From Roseovarius albus (GTDB lineage Bacteria > Pseudomonadota > Alphaproteobacteria > Rhodobacterales > Rhodobacteraceae), in NCBI RefSeq assembly GCF_900172335.1, contig NZ_FWFX01000002.1, positions 372,001 to 436,000 of the forward strand: a stretch of DNA of 64,000 bases. Direction: 5' to 3'. Below are positions 54,294-62,553 of this stretch, piece by piece; position 1 is the first letter of the stretch; each line of letters opens with the position of its first letter. The position numbers and the translations under genes are program-made. The notes under the pieces are model-generated. The model ran no database searches and was not told where the DNA came from. It saw nothing but the letters and a program-made list of their open reading frames with translations.

Positions 54294-54974
54294 ATGGCAG
54301 GTAAACGTGCGGTGGCGAAGCAAAGCTTGCCAGAAATCATTGCGAATGACCTGCGCGAACGTATCTTGAGCGGAGAAATGGCTGAGGGGGAAACCATCCG
54401 TCAGGAGGCATTAGCGGAAGAATACGACGTATCGCGCATGCCTGTCCGTGAAGCGCTGAAACGCCTGAATGCCGAAGGGTTGGTGCAATGGGCCAACAAT
54501 CGCGGTGGGTCGGTCACCAAGCATTCGCTACACGAAATCGGAGAAATCTTTGATCTGCGGACTTTGATCGAGGTCGATATGTTTCGACGTTCCATTCCGA
54601 ATATGACGGATACTGACTTTAAGCAGTGCAGAGACATTTTGGAGCGGATGGAAACCTCTTATGATCAGGATGATGTGTCTGAGTGGGGTGCGTTGAATGA
54701 CGATTATCATTCGGCGTTGTGTGCGGCGTCGGGGTTGAAGATGACCGCCGAGATTCTGAACCGCCTGAGTGTGCAATCTGACCGCTATGTTCGTATGCAC
54801 CTGAGCGTGATGCAGCAGCGGGATCAGGCAAAGGAAGAGCATGGTGAACTGCTGCGGTTGGCCATGGCTGGCAAGGTCGAGGAGGCCTGCTCCTTGTTGA
54901 CCCGCCATGTTCAACGGACAAAAGATGAGCTGCTTGAACTGATTGCCGCGAAGCGGGCCGCAGAAGAAAGCTGA
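54294..54974 (+). CDS. GntR (FadR subfamily) transcriptional regulator
   Basis: 226 residues. N-terminal winged HTH (P-E-I-I-A-N-D-L-R-E-R-I-L-S-G ... S-R-M-P-V-R-E-A-L-K-R-L) and an all-helical FCD ligand domain with the metal-binding pattern ending E-E-H-G-E-L-L-R ... L-L-T-R-H-V. The ATG at 54294 has GGGG 7 bases upstream; another ATG at 54282 is possible. It sits inside the hydroxyproline cluster and likely represses it, with a hydroxyproline intermediate as inducer. Confidence 0.92.
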   Translation: MAGKRAVAKQSLPEIIANDLRERILSGEMAEGETIRQEALAEEYDVSRMPVREALKRLNAEGLVQWANNRGGSVTKHSLHEIGEIFDLRTLIEVDMFRRSIPNMTDTDFKQCRDILERMETSYDQDDVSEWGALNDDYHSALCAASGLKMTAEILNRLSVQSDRYVRMHLSVMQQRDQAKEEHGELLRLAMAGKVEEACSLLTRHVQRTKDELLELIAAKRAAEES

Positions 54975-55018
54975 TTGCAAGGCAGTGAATTTCGAAAAGC
55001 TTGCATGTCGATTTAAAT

Positions 55019-55033
55019 TGGATACAATATCCA
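55019..55033. promoter_or_regulatory. Candidate GntR operator before the aldehyde dehydrogenase gene
   Basis: TGGATACAATATCCA has 6-bp arms TGGATA / TATCCA around CAA, the most complete of the three related sites. It lies 33 bases before the dehydrogenase ATG, where bound repressor would block transcription. Confidence 0.6.
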
Positions 55034-55065
55034 TAAATTGAAATTCGCATAGAATCGAGACTGCA

Positions 55066-56580
55066 ATGACATTTGTCCCTCATGGAAAACACCTGATTGC
55101 TGGCGAATGGTTGGCAAGTGACAACACCTTTGTCTCAGCGCCAGCGCATGGACCAGAGCATCACTATTCAGTGGGGCGTGTCTCGGACGTTGATTCTGCC
55201 ACATCAGATGCTGAAGAGGCATTTTGGAGTTATGGCTATTCGTCACGTGAAGAGCGCGCCGCTTTCCTGAATGCGGTTGCGGATGAGATCGAGGCGCGTG
55301 CAGTTGCAATCACGCTAATCGGGATGCAGGAAACCGGTTTGCCAGAGGCGCGCCTGCAGGGCGAGCGGGGCCGTACCACTGGACAGATCCGCCTGTTTGC
55401 AGATCACATACTGGCAGGAAAATATCTGGACATGCGCCACGATGTGGCCCTGCCTGATCGCCAGCCGCTGCCGCGCCCTGACCTGAAAATGGTCCAACGC
55501 CCCATCGGCCCTGTCGCTGTATTCGGAGCATCGAACTTTCCGTTGGCCTTTTCGACGGCAGGCGGTGACACCGCCGCGGCATTGGCCGCCGGTTGTCCGG
55601 TTGTCGTCAAAGGCCACAGCGCCCATCCCGGAACCAGCGAGATCGTGGCCGAAGCTATTTATGCTGCGATTAAGAAATGCGACATTCATCCCGGCGTGTT
55701 TAGCCTGATTCAAGGGGGTGATCGTCGGGTCGGGGCCGCTTTGGTGCAGCACCCGTTGATCAAGGCTGTTGGCTTTACTGGTTCTCTTGCGGGTGGTCGG
55801 GCGTTATTTGACCTGTGCGCGGCGCGCCCTGAACCTATCCCATTCTTTGGCGAGCTGGGTTCTGTTAACCCAATGTTCATTCTCGATGGGGCTTTGAACA
55901 GCAGGGGTGACGACATTGCCACAGGTTGGGCCGGATCACTGACCATGGGCGCGGGGCAGTTTTGCACCAATCCCGGTATCGCAATTGTTCAGGCGGGTGA
56001 GGCAGGAGATCAGTTCGCAAAAACCGCGCAGGACGCCCTTGCCAGTGTTCCGGCGCAAACCATGCTGACAGATGGCATTGCAGCGGCCTATCGCGATGGC
56101 AAACGTCGAATTGCGGAAACAGACGGCGTGCAGGAACTGTTAAACACGTCATGTGATCAGCGCAAGGCCACGCCCTATCTGTATCGCACCACGGCGCAGA
56201 ACTGGCTGGCGAATGAATCCTTGGCCGAAGAGGTCTTTGGCCCACTTGGGGTGATCATCACTGCGGAAACCACAGATGAAATGCTCGAGATCGCTCTGGC
56301 ATTGCAGGGTCAGCTGACCTGTACCCTGCATATGGATGATGGCGATATTGATGCAGCCCGTGCCCTGATGCCGATTATTGAGCGCAAGGCAGGCCGGGTC
56401 TTGGCCAACGGGTTCCCCACCGGGGTCGAAGTGTCAGACGCCATGGTTCATGGCGGGCCCTATCCGGCCTCAACCAACTTTGGCGCTACGTCGGTGGGCA
56501 CTCTGTCGATCCGCCGCTTCCTGCGCCCGGTTTGCTATCAGAACTTGCCCGATGCGTTGTTACCAGCACAGTTCAGCTAA
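55066..56580 (+). CDS. Aldehyde dehydrogenase, probable alpha-ketoglutarate semialdehyde dehydrogenase
   Basis: 504 residues. NAD(P) site in F-G-A-S-N-F-P-L-A-F-S, E263 in G-E-L-G-S-V-N-P, and the catalytic Cys in G-A-G-Q-F-C-T-N-P-G (C300). The F-S-T-A-G-G-D-T-A-A-A-L-A-A-G-C segment is typical of the KGSADH branch that finishes hydroxyproline and pentose pathways with alpha-ketoglutarate. It follows gntR by 91 bases and has its own likely operator. Confidence 0.9.
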   Translation: MTFVPHGKHLIAGEWLASDNTFVSAPAHGPEHHYSVGRVSDVDSATSDAEEAFWSYGYSSREERAAFLNAVADEIEARAVAITLIGMQETGLPEARLQGERGRTTGQIRLFADHILAGKYLDMRHDVALPDRQPLPRPDLKMVQRPIGPVAVFGASNFPLAFSTAGGDTAAALAAGCPVVVKGHSAHPGTSEIVAEAIYAAIKKCDIHPGVFSLIQGGDRRVGAALVQHPLIKAVGFTGSLAGGRALFDLCAARPEPIPFFGELGSVNPMFILDGALNSRGDDIATGWAGSLTMGAGQFCTNPGIAIVQAGEAGDQFAKTAQDALASVPAQTMLTDGIAAAYRDGKRRIAETDGVQELLNTSCDQRKATPYLYRTTAQNWLANESLAEEVFGPLGVIITAETTDEMLEIALALQGQLTCTLHMDDGDIDAARALMPIIERKAGRVLANGFPTGVEVSDAMVHGGPYPASTNFGATSVGTLSIRRFLRPVCYQNLPDALLPAQFS

Positions 56581-56603
56581 TCTGAATTGAATACGGAAAT
56601 TGC

Positions 56604-56620
56604 AGGGGCCTCAAGCCCCT
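56604..56620. terminator. Terminator after the aldehyde dehydrogenase, overlapping the next gene's end
   Basis: A 6-bp GC stem (AGGGGC / GCCCCT) with a 5-base loop, 24 bases past the dehydrogenase stop. It overlaps the last codon of the convergent transporter gene, so termination of both strands may use it. Only a short T-run. Confidence 0.55.
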
Positions 56621-57672
56621 TTGAAATTCATTCTGCCTTCTTGTTCCAGCGCGCGGTCCAATTTGGATTTGGCGCGCTGTTCTTCTTCTTCACGCTGCTT
56701 TTTCAGACGCGTGCCCCTGATCCGGCCAAACTGTCCCACACCAATGGCGGCCAGAATGATCAACCCACCGGGGATCAACCCGGGACCAGGGTCTTCGCCC
56801 AGCAGCACCATGGCAATGATCAAGGCTGCAACCGGTGAAAACGAGGTGGCCAGTGAAACATCTCCCGCACGCGCATTCTTGAGCCCGATATTCCATGCAA
56901 ACTGCCCGATGATGATGACGATGATGGCGTAGACCCAAACCCATTTCCACAGAACAGCGGTGAAAAGATCCTGAAAATGGTTGGGCCCATAGAGGTAAAG
57001 CGCCAGAAAATAATAGATGATGGTGCCCAGCACCGTGCGGTAAATCGAAAAGATCCCTAGGGGCACGTTCTTCAACCCCACCCGAGTCACGATGGTCGAG
57101 GCGATGAACGATAGAGTCGCAAAGACTGTGGCTATCTCACCCTTGCCAAAGGTAAAGGCTGCGTCTGAGCCATTCATTGCGATCATGACCATTGCGCCTA
57201 GCAGCGCAATCACACCCGCGCCAAAGGCCCAAGGGTCCAGTGGCTCCTTTAGAACAAAGAAGGTGGCGAGCAGGAACAAGGGCGGCTCGATCCGACCGAT
57301 CAAGACCACATTGGTGACGGTGGTGTAATCCAAGGCAATGAAAAACAGCGCAGGTGTGAGCGCCGAGGAGAGCACGGCAGATAGTGTCAGAACCGCCCAA
57401 TCCTTACGGCTCAGCTTGCGCAGGTTTTCGCGGGTCCAGTCCTTGTGGAACATGAACACCATTGGCACCAATGAGATCAGGGACCCCAGAAACAACAAGT
57501 TGCACAGTGACACCGCATTACGCCCCATCACCGGATGTTGCCGGCCAATGTCAGCCAGCAGGGAGACGATGGAGTTTGACGAAGCGTAGATAAAGACCGC
57601 CAACCAAACCAGCCCGATACCCAAAAGGGCCTTGGAGGGCGCAGAAGCGATGTTTGTATCAGTCTTGGCCAT
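56611..57672 (-). CDS. DMT superfamily transporter (EamA)
   Basis: 353 residues with about ten membrane helices in two EamA halves, for example residues 13-33, 48-68, 86-106, and a second half starting near residue 200. A charged C-terminal tail (K-K-Q-R-E-E-E-E-Q-R-A-K-S-K) is longer than usual. Substrates of this superfamily include amino acids and metabolites. It is convergent with the hydroxyproline cluster, not part of it. Confidence 0.88.
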   Translation of the reverse strand: MAKTDTNIASAPSKALLGIGLVWLAVFIYASSNSIVSLLADIGRQHPVMGRNAVSLCNLLFLGSLISLVPMVFMFHKDWTRENLRKLSRKDWAVLTLSAVLSSALTPALFFIALDYTTVTNVVLIGRIEPPLFLLATFFVLKEPLDPWAFGAGVIALLGAMVMIAMNGSDAAFTFGKGEIATVFATLSFIASTIVTRVGLKNVPLGIFSIYRTVLGTIIYYFLALYLYGPNHFQDLFTAVLWKWVWVYAIIVIIIGQFAWNIGLKNARAGDVSLATSFSPVAALIIAMVLLGEDPGPGLIPGGLIILAAIGVGQFGRIRGTRLKKQREEEEQRAKSKLDRALEQEGRMNFKGA

Positions 57673-57825
57673 GGGGTGAATCCTTGCCTGTGGCTAACTA
57701 TGCGTTATTTCGCAGGTTTCTAGACGTTCTGGCAAGGGGGATGGCTGTAATCCCGGTCACGTTGCGGTCAGTCGGCGAAACATTGTTTCAGGAATTGCAG
57801 ATATTTAGCATCTTCTTCACGTGAT

Positions 57826-57863
57826 GGTTCCCAAGTGAAACATAAGGTTCCTAAATGACACAT
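57826..57863. promoter_or_regulatory. Two 18-bp direct repeats with 20-bp spacing
   Basis: GGTTCCCAAGTGAAACAT (57826-57843) and GGTTCCTAAATGACACAT (57846-57863) agree at 15 of 18 positions and start exactly 20 bases apart, about two helical turns. They lie 42 bases before the methyltransferase start, so they look like a tandem binding site for an activator such as an AraC-type protein. Confidence 0.5.
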
Positions 57864-57904
57864 CCTATGCCAAGTAGGGAACAGTGAAGACAGCGGAGCA
57901 TGCC

Positions 57905-58780
57905 ATGATTGAAGAGCAGGATGGACAAGGTCGCAAACTGGTGACCATCTATGATGACATTTACAATCTTGCCGACAGCCGCGCTTACTTTCAGGCGATG
58001 CATCATGCCGGGTTTCGCACGGCGCATCATGCTGTGGCTGGCTTCAAGGCCGTTCTAGCGGAGTTGCGCCATTTGCGCGGGCTGCACCGGGCCAACATTG
58101 TTGACTTTGCCAGCGGGTATGGCATTGCTGCCGAATTGCTGCGCCATAATCTGACACTCGATGATGTGTTGGCGCGCTATCAGGAAGGTTGGTGCGACAC
58201 CGCCACTGTAGCCGAGACCATTGCCAACGATCGCGACTGGCTGACGGGCAATCGCGCGCCAGACAATATTAATCGGTTCATTGGCATTGATGTGGCCGAC
58301 AAGGCATTGGCCTATGGACGGGATGTTGGCGTTTTTGATGCGATCTATGCCGAGAATCTTGAGGACAATTTGCCCAGTGAGGCGCTGGCGCAGGATCTAT
58401 CCACCTGTGACCTGATCGTGGAATGCGGTAGTATCGCCCATATGTTGCCTCGCGCGCTGGACCGTGTCTTGAGCGCCGCCAAGGCCCGCCGCCCGTGGAT
58501 CGCCACTGCCCCCATTCGCGGAAATGATACCGCAGAAGCCATCGAGGTGATGCGTGATCATGGTTATGTGGTTGAATCAATTGCAGTACCGCCCTTCCGC
58601 CATCGCCGCTTTGCTGATCCCGAGGAACAGGAACGCGCCATCGCCAATGCCAAGGGCCGCGGGCATGACACCGACGGGGTGGAGACAACGGGATTCTTTC
58701 ACGCTCAGATCTTTTTGGCGCGCCCGCCTGAGGAACTGACACCAGTTGCGGATTGGCCAATTTCACCTGAGGCCGCGTAG
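57905..58780 (+). CDS. Class I SAM-dependent methyltransferase-like protein
   Basis: 291 residues. The SAM motif I region is N-I-V-D-F-A-S-G-Y-G (about 64-73), followed by F-I-G-I-D-V-A-D-K-A-L and L-I-V-E-C-G-S-I-A-H-M-L-P in the expected order. Acceptor unknown. The ATG at 57905 has GGAG 7 bases upstream; a GTG at 57884 with AGGGAA before it is the alternative. Convergent with the AraC-type gene. A tandem repeat lies in its promoter region. Confidence 0.8.
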   Translation: MIEEQDGQGRKLVTIYDDIYNLADSRAYFQAMHHAGFRTAHHAVAGFKAVLAELRHLRGLHRANIVDFASGYGIAAELLRHNLTLDDVLARYQEGWCDTATVAETIANDRDWLTGNRAPDNINRFIGIDVADKALAYGRDVGVFDAIYAENLEDNLPSEALAQDLSTCDLIVECGSIAHMLPRALDRVLSAAKARRPWIATAPIRGNDTAEAIEVMRDHGYVVESIAVPPFRHRRFADPEEQERAIANAKGRGHDTDGVETTGFFHAQIFLARPPEELTPVADWPISPEAA

Positions 58781-58786
58781 CGCGGC

Positions 58787-59542
58787 CTACACCCCGGCCA
58801 TGAACTGTCGGGGTGTTTGTCCGATAATGGTGCGGAAGGCGTGAATAAAGGCGCTTGGGGTTTCAAATCCCACATCATACGCCACCTGCGTGACAGATTG
58901 CCCTGCGGAAAGCCTATCCAACGCCACCAGAACCCGGGTCAGGCGCCTGAGTTCTCGAAACGTCATGCCTGTCTCTGATCGGATGTGACGGATCAGGTTG
59001 CGCTCAGAATACCCCAGATGTTTTGCCCAAGCGGGAAGGGGCGTCTGATCTGCGGGATTGGCTTGCAGTTGATTGGATAGCTTCGCGATACGTGAATCCG
59101 CTGGGATGGGTAGGCTCAAGGGCTCCAACACGCCGTCTGAGATTTCCGCAAGCAAAACCTCTGCCAGTGCTAGATTCAAACCAGCTTCGTCGCATGTAGC
59201 GAGCCGGACCAGTATCTCGCGCATCAGTCCAGAGACAGCGATAACAAGCACACCAGAGTGCGGTGCTGCGTAGGCCTCGCTCAGATAGGCGGTACGCATT
59301 TCGACGAGACCAATACAGCGGATTGCATGCTCGGTTTGGGCTGGCACCCATAGGGCACGCCCAGGCGGTACAAACCATATCCGATCCAGCACCATCACCC
59401 GCATCGTGCCCGAAATGGCATGCACGATCTGATGCGCCTTATGGGCATGCGGTTCAATCAGCGTGCCCGCTTCATAGGAGGAGGCCAGTCCGGTGAGATC
59501 CGGCTTGGTGGGGTTTGGCATATTTGGCGTATTAATTGGCAT
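58787..59542 (-). CDS. AraC family transcriptional regulator with cupin domain
   Basis: 251 residues. The N-terminal cupin part has E-P-H-A-H-K-A-H-Q-I-V-H-A-I-S-G; the C-terminal two-HTH domain has S-V-T-Q-V-A-Y-D-V-G-F-E-T-P-S-A-F-I-H-A-F and T-P-R-Q-F. Divergent from an MFS transporter over 70 bases, which it probably controls. This AraC_binding plus HTH_18 layout is typical of regulators of drug or metabolite exporters. Confidence 0.92.
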   Translation of the reverse strand: MPINTPNMPNPTKPDLTGLASSYEAGTLIEPHAHKAHQIVHAISGTMRVMVLDRIWFVPPGRALWVPAQTEHAIRCIGLVEMRTAYLSEAYAAPHSGVLVIAVSGLMREILVRLATCDEAGLNLALAEVLLAEISDGVLEPLSLPIPADSRIAKLSNQLQANPADQTPLPAWAKHLGYSERNLIRHIRSETGMTFRELRRLTRVLVALDRLSAGQSVTQVAYDVGFETPSAFIHAFRTIIGQTPRQFMAGV

Positions 59543-59612
59543 TATGTCGACAGATGCTAATGCAGTTCTCTGCTAGAGATCAAGCCAAAGCCTGTTCATT
59601 TAGGAAAAGCAT

Positions 59613-60800
59613 ATGACACGCACTGAGGCCCTACATTTCATTAATGTCGCCCACTTCATGGATCATTTCTTTTTGTTGATTTTTCCAACTGCCGCGATTG
59701 CCATTGCGCCCACCTGGGGGATGAACTTTGCTGACGTGCTGCTGTTTGGCAGCCCGCTTTATATAATGTTTGCACTGGGGACCTTGCCGTCTGGATGGTT
59801 GGGGGATCGATATGACCGGCTGATGCTAATCACAGTGTTCTTTATCGGTTGCGGGGCTTCCAGCCTGTGGATTGCTCTGGCATCGGGGCCTGTCGCCTTG
59901 ATGATTGGCCTTGGGGCACTTGGGGCGTTTGCGTCGATCTATCACCCTGTCGGGCTGGCGCATGTTACGCAGATTGGATTGCGGTCGGGCCGGGCGTTAG
60001 CCATCAACGGGGTGTTTGGCAACATGGGGCTTGCGGCGGCCACGATCACCACGGGTGTGCTGGCGCAGACGATGGGATGGCAAAGCGCCTTCGCCGTGCC
60101 GGGTGCTTTGTCGATTGCCATCGGTGCCGCCTTGTTTTTGCGGAGTCGCGATGCCCGTGCGCTATCTGCCCCAATGCAAACCAGAGATGTCAAACCTTCG
60201 CCCTCCTATGACCAACGCACGCAGTGGGTGGTCTTTGCTGTGATCTGCATCGCTGCTCTTTTTGGGGGGATGGTGTTCAACATGGTCACAATATCACTGC
60301 CGAAATTCCTTGAGGAACGCTTGATCAGCGGGAATGCCGATCTGTTGTGGATTGGGGCGTCAGCCGGGGTAATCTTTGCCATCGCCGCCTTTGCGCAACT
60401 ACCGGTGGGGGAACTGCTCGACCGAATGGGTGCCCGTCCGATCCTGCTATCCCTAATGATGGGCGAGGCGGTCTTGTTCTTGATCCTGACACAGGCCGCT
60501 GGCTGGCTCGCCTTTGGTGCGACGCTGGCCGCTGTCACGTTGGTTTTTGCAGGCATCCCCATTACCACATGGCTGGTTGGGCATTACCTGAATGCGGGTA
60601 TCCGATCACGCGCGGTGTCGGTGGAATACGTCCTGTCGCTAGGGGTGGGGTCAGCGGCGGTGCCGCTGATCGCAATGCTGCAAAGACTTGGGCTGGGATT
60701 TGAGGTCCAGTTTGCAGGGTTGGCGATGGCATCGGTCGCCATATTTACCGCGGCGTGGTTCTTGCCAAAAACGTCCACCAAGCAGGAAGTGACGATATGA
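59613..60800 (+). CDS. Major facilitator superfamily transporter
   Basis: 395 residues, about 12 membrane helices. The loop 2-3 motif G-W-L-G-D-R-Y-D-R-L (MFS signature A) is clear, and a second relaxed copy, G-E-L-L-D-R-M-G-A-R-P, lies in the second half. Early H-F-M-D-H-F-F resembles fosmidomycin-resistance-type exporters. Likely a drug or metabolite exporter under the divergent AraC-type regulator. Confidence 0.9.
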   Translation: MTRTEALHFINVAHFMDHFFLLIFPTAAIAIAPTWGMNFADVLLFGSPLYIMFALGTLPSGWLGDRYDRLMLITVFFIGCGASSLWIALASGPVALMIGLGALGAFASIYHPVGLAHVTQIGLRSGRALAINGVFGNMGLAAATITTGVLAQTMGWQSAFAVPGALSIAIGAALFLRSRDARALSAPMQTRDVKPSPSYDQRTQWVVFAVICIAALFGGMVFNMVTISLPKFLEERLISGNADLLWIGASAGVIFAIAAFAQLPVGELLDRMGARPILLSLMMGEAVLFLILTQAAGWLAFGATLAAVTLVFAGIPITTWLVGHYLNAGIRSRAVSVEYVLSLGVGSAAVPLIAMLQRLGLGFEVQFAGLAMASVAIFTAAWFLPKTSTKQEVTI

Positions 60801-60965
60801 CATTGGGTTTCAAAACGGCTCAAAGAGATGTTGGCGTATTGGCCCTCTCAACATTTTTGCGCTGATCTGCTCGACTCGCCTTGAAGGCGACTTATTTTGC
60901 GGGTTTCATTCGAGTTGTTTCACAGTGCAGATTCTGCATGCCATATCAACAATACAGAGAGTAAC

Positions 60966-61754
60966 ATGGCCGTAAATTCCGTTTCATCGCTTGGCGAACC
61001 ATTGGGTGTCGGCAGCATTATCGGTGAAAGCTTCACCATTTTTTTTCGAAAGTTCTTCACCGTTTTGATTTTGGCCTTCGTGCCGACCTTGATCGGTTTG
61101 GTGGTAACCGGTCAGTTGGTCGGCTGGGGCCTGGCTATGGGGGACGATACAAATATATCTCTGGAGGCTTTTTCTGGCATGGGGTTTGCCTTGTCGATGG
61201 TGATTCAGTTCGCCGTATATGGCCTGTCAACAGCGCTTCTGGTTCAGATGGCATATGATTCAAAGCTGGGCCGTCCCGCAAACGTTGCCGCGTATTTTTC
61301 GCGAGCAGTTCAATCCATCGTCCCAATTACCCTTCTGTCCATCGTGGCCGGGATCCTGATTGGTTTGGCTTCGCTTGCATTGGTCGTGCCAGGTTTGTGG
61401 CTTTATGCTGTGTTCTCAGTTCTGGTTCCAGCTGTCGTGATTGACCGCGCTGGATTTGGAGCGTTGGGGCGCAGCACCAGCCTGACCAAGGAATATCGGT
61501 GGCCGGTCTTGGGGTCACTTATCTTGATTGGAATTTGTTCGTGGGCGTTGAGTTTTGCCCTGACGTTCGTTCTGGGCTTGGTCGGCATCGGTTTCGGGGG
61601 CGCCGCAGTGGGTGCCGTTTCCATCGTCCTATTTGCGGCGATCACGGGGGTCTCCTATGGCCTTTCGGCAGTTGCTATCTCGTTGATCTATGCCCGCCTG
61701 CGCGAGATCAAAGAGGGGACCAGCATGAATGATCTCGCCTCGGTATTCGAGTAG
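60966..61754 (+). CDS. Integral membrane protein, YciC/DUF-type
   Basis: 262 residues with six membrane helices (for example about 30-52, 66-84, 118-140, 146-165, 186-210, 220-245). A cytoplasmic N-terminal G-E-P-L-G-V-G-S-I-I-G-E-S-F-T-I-F-F-R-K-F and the central Y-A-V-F-S-V-L-V-P-A-V-V-I-D-R-A-G-F-G-A-L-G-R-S resemble the glycerophosphodiesterase-membrane-domain/YciC group. Function unknown. The ATG at 60966 is set by AGAGAG upstream. Confidence 0.75.
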   Translation: MAVNSVSSLGEPLGVGSIIGESFTIFFRKFFTVLILAFVPTLIGLVVTGQLVGWGLAMGDDTNISLEAFSGMGFALSMVIQFAVYGLSTALLVQMAYDSKLGRPANVAAYFSRAVQSIVPITLLSIVAGILIGLASLALVVPGLWLYAVFSVLVPAVVIDRAGFGALGRSTSLTKEYRWPVLGSLILIGICSWALSFALTFVLGLVGIGFGGAAVGAVSIVLFAAITGVSYGLSAVAISLIYARLREIKEGTSMNDLASVFE

Positions 61755-61769
61755 TTCTTCTCAAAGACA

Positions 61770-61795
61770 GTCAGCTCAGGATGACCTGAGCTGAC
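61770..61795. terminator. Bidirectional terminator hairpin
   Basis: A perfect 11-bp stem (GTCAGCTCAGG / CCTGAGCTGAC) with a 4-base loop between two convergent genes. On the minus strand it is followed by TGTCTTTG. Confidence 0.7.
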
Positions 61796-61815
61796 GATAA
61801 AAACAGTGCCGGATT

Positions 61816-62499
61816 TCACGGCTTATCCGGTAATTGCAACTCTGCCTCAACCGCATCCCAATCCTGCGCAAAGACAACGCTGCAAGGCTGGGCGATGTTC
61901 CGCGTCCAAGCAAAAAGTGACAAGAACGGAATATCGTAGACCCGCGTCGCATGCACGATATTGGGCGCGTTGTAAATAATCTCGCCCGCATCGTGATCAC
62001 GCCAATCGCCCGCTCCAAATCGCCACCCGTTCGGCCCGGTCAGTGGCATGTATACCTCTGGCGCAAGATGCTTGTGATCCCGGTAAAGCGTCCTTGGAGC
62101 CAGCAGGAAGAAACCGAGCAAGAAATCATTGGCATGAAACAGACTGTTTTGTGGCCCGACCAAAAGTGCATGCATGTTGCCTGTTCGATACCCTTCGCCA
62201 ACATCAGCCCCATTTGCGTAATATTCGCCGTCATCCACGCGCCAATGCAGGTGATGATGTGCATGCGTTAATGCGAGTTTCAGTTTGCTGAGTGGCCCGT
62301 CAGGAATTTGCGAAATGGTGTCGCACAGCAGATCCGCATGCGCGGGGATCGTGCCGGACAGACAATCATTGGCCGTCTCTGACCGGCCAATGGTGTTCAG
62401 GTCGTGTAGCATATCCTTGGTGTCAGGATTGCAGCCGCAAGCCCGTTCGAGACAGGCCCGTGCCTCTTCAAAAATACTGATCTGGTGCGCATAGGACAT
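61816..62499 (-). CDS. DMSP lyase family cupin (DddQ/DddL-like)
   Basis: 227 residues. Residues Y139, H142, H144, E148 and Y150 in L-Y-R-D-H-K-H-L-A-P-E-V-Y, with H183 in N-I-V-H-A-T, reproduce the spacing of the metal and catalytic set I recall for DddQ. The lead-in N-M-H-A-L-L-V-G-P and L-L-G-F-F-L-L-A-P-R are also family-like. DMSP lyases release dimethyl sulfide and acrylate. No acrylate genes (acuI, prpE) or DMSP transporter are adjacent, so a different substrate is possible. No signal peptide. Confidence 0.75.
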   Translation of the reverse strand: MSYAHQISIFEEARACLERACGCNPDTKDMLHDLNTIGRSETANDCLSGTIPAHADLLCDTISQIPDGPLSKLKLALTHAHHHLHWRVDDGEYYANGADVGEGYRTGNMHALLVGPQNSLFHANDFLLGFFLLAPRTLYRDHKHLAPEVYMPLTGPNGWRFGAGDWRDHDAGEIIYNAPNIVHATRVYDIPFLSLFAWTRNIAQPCSVVFAQDWDAVEAELQLPDKP

Positions 62500-62553
62500 C
62501 CAAGAACCGCCGACATGTTGCCCACCTACATTCGATAGGAATAGGGTCTGTCG

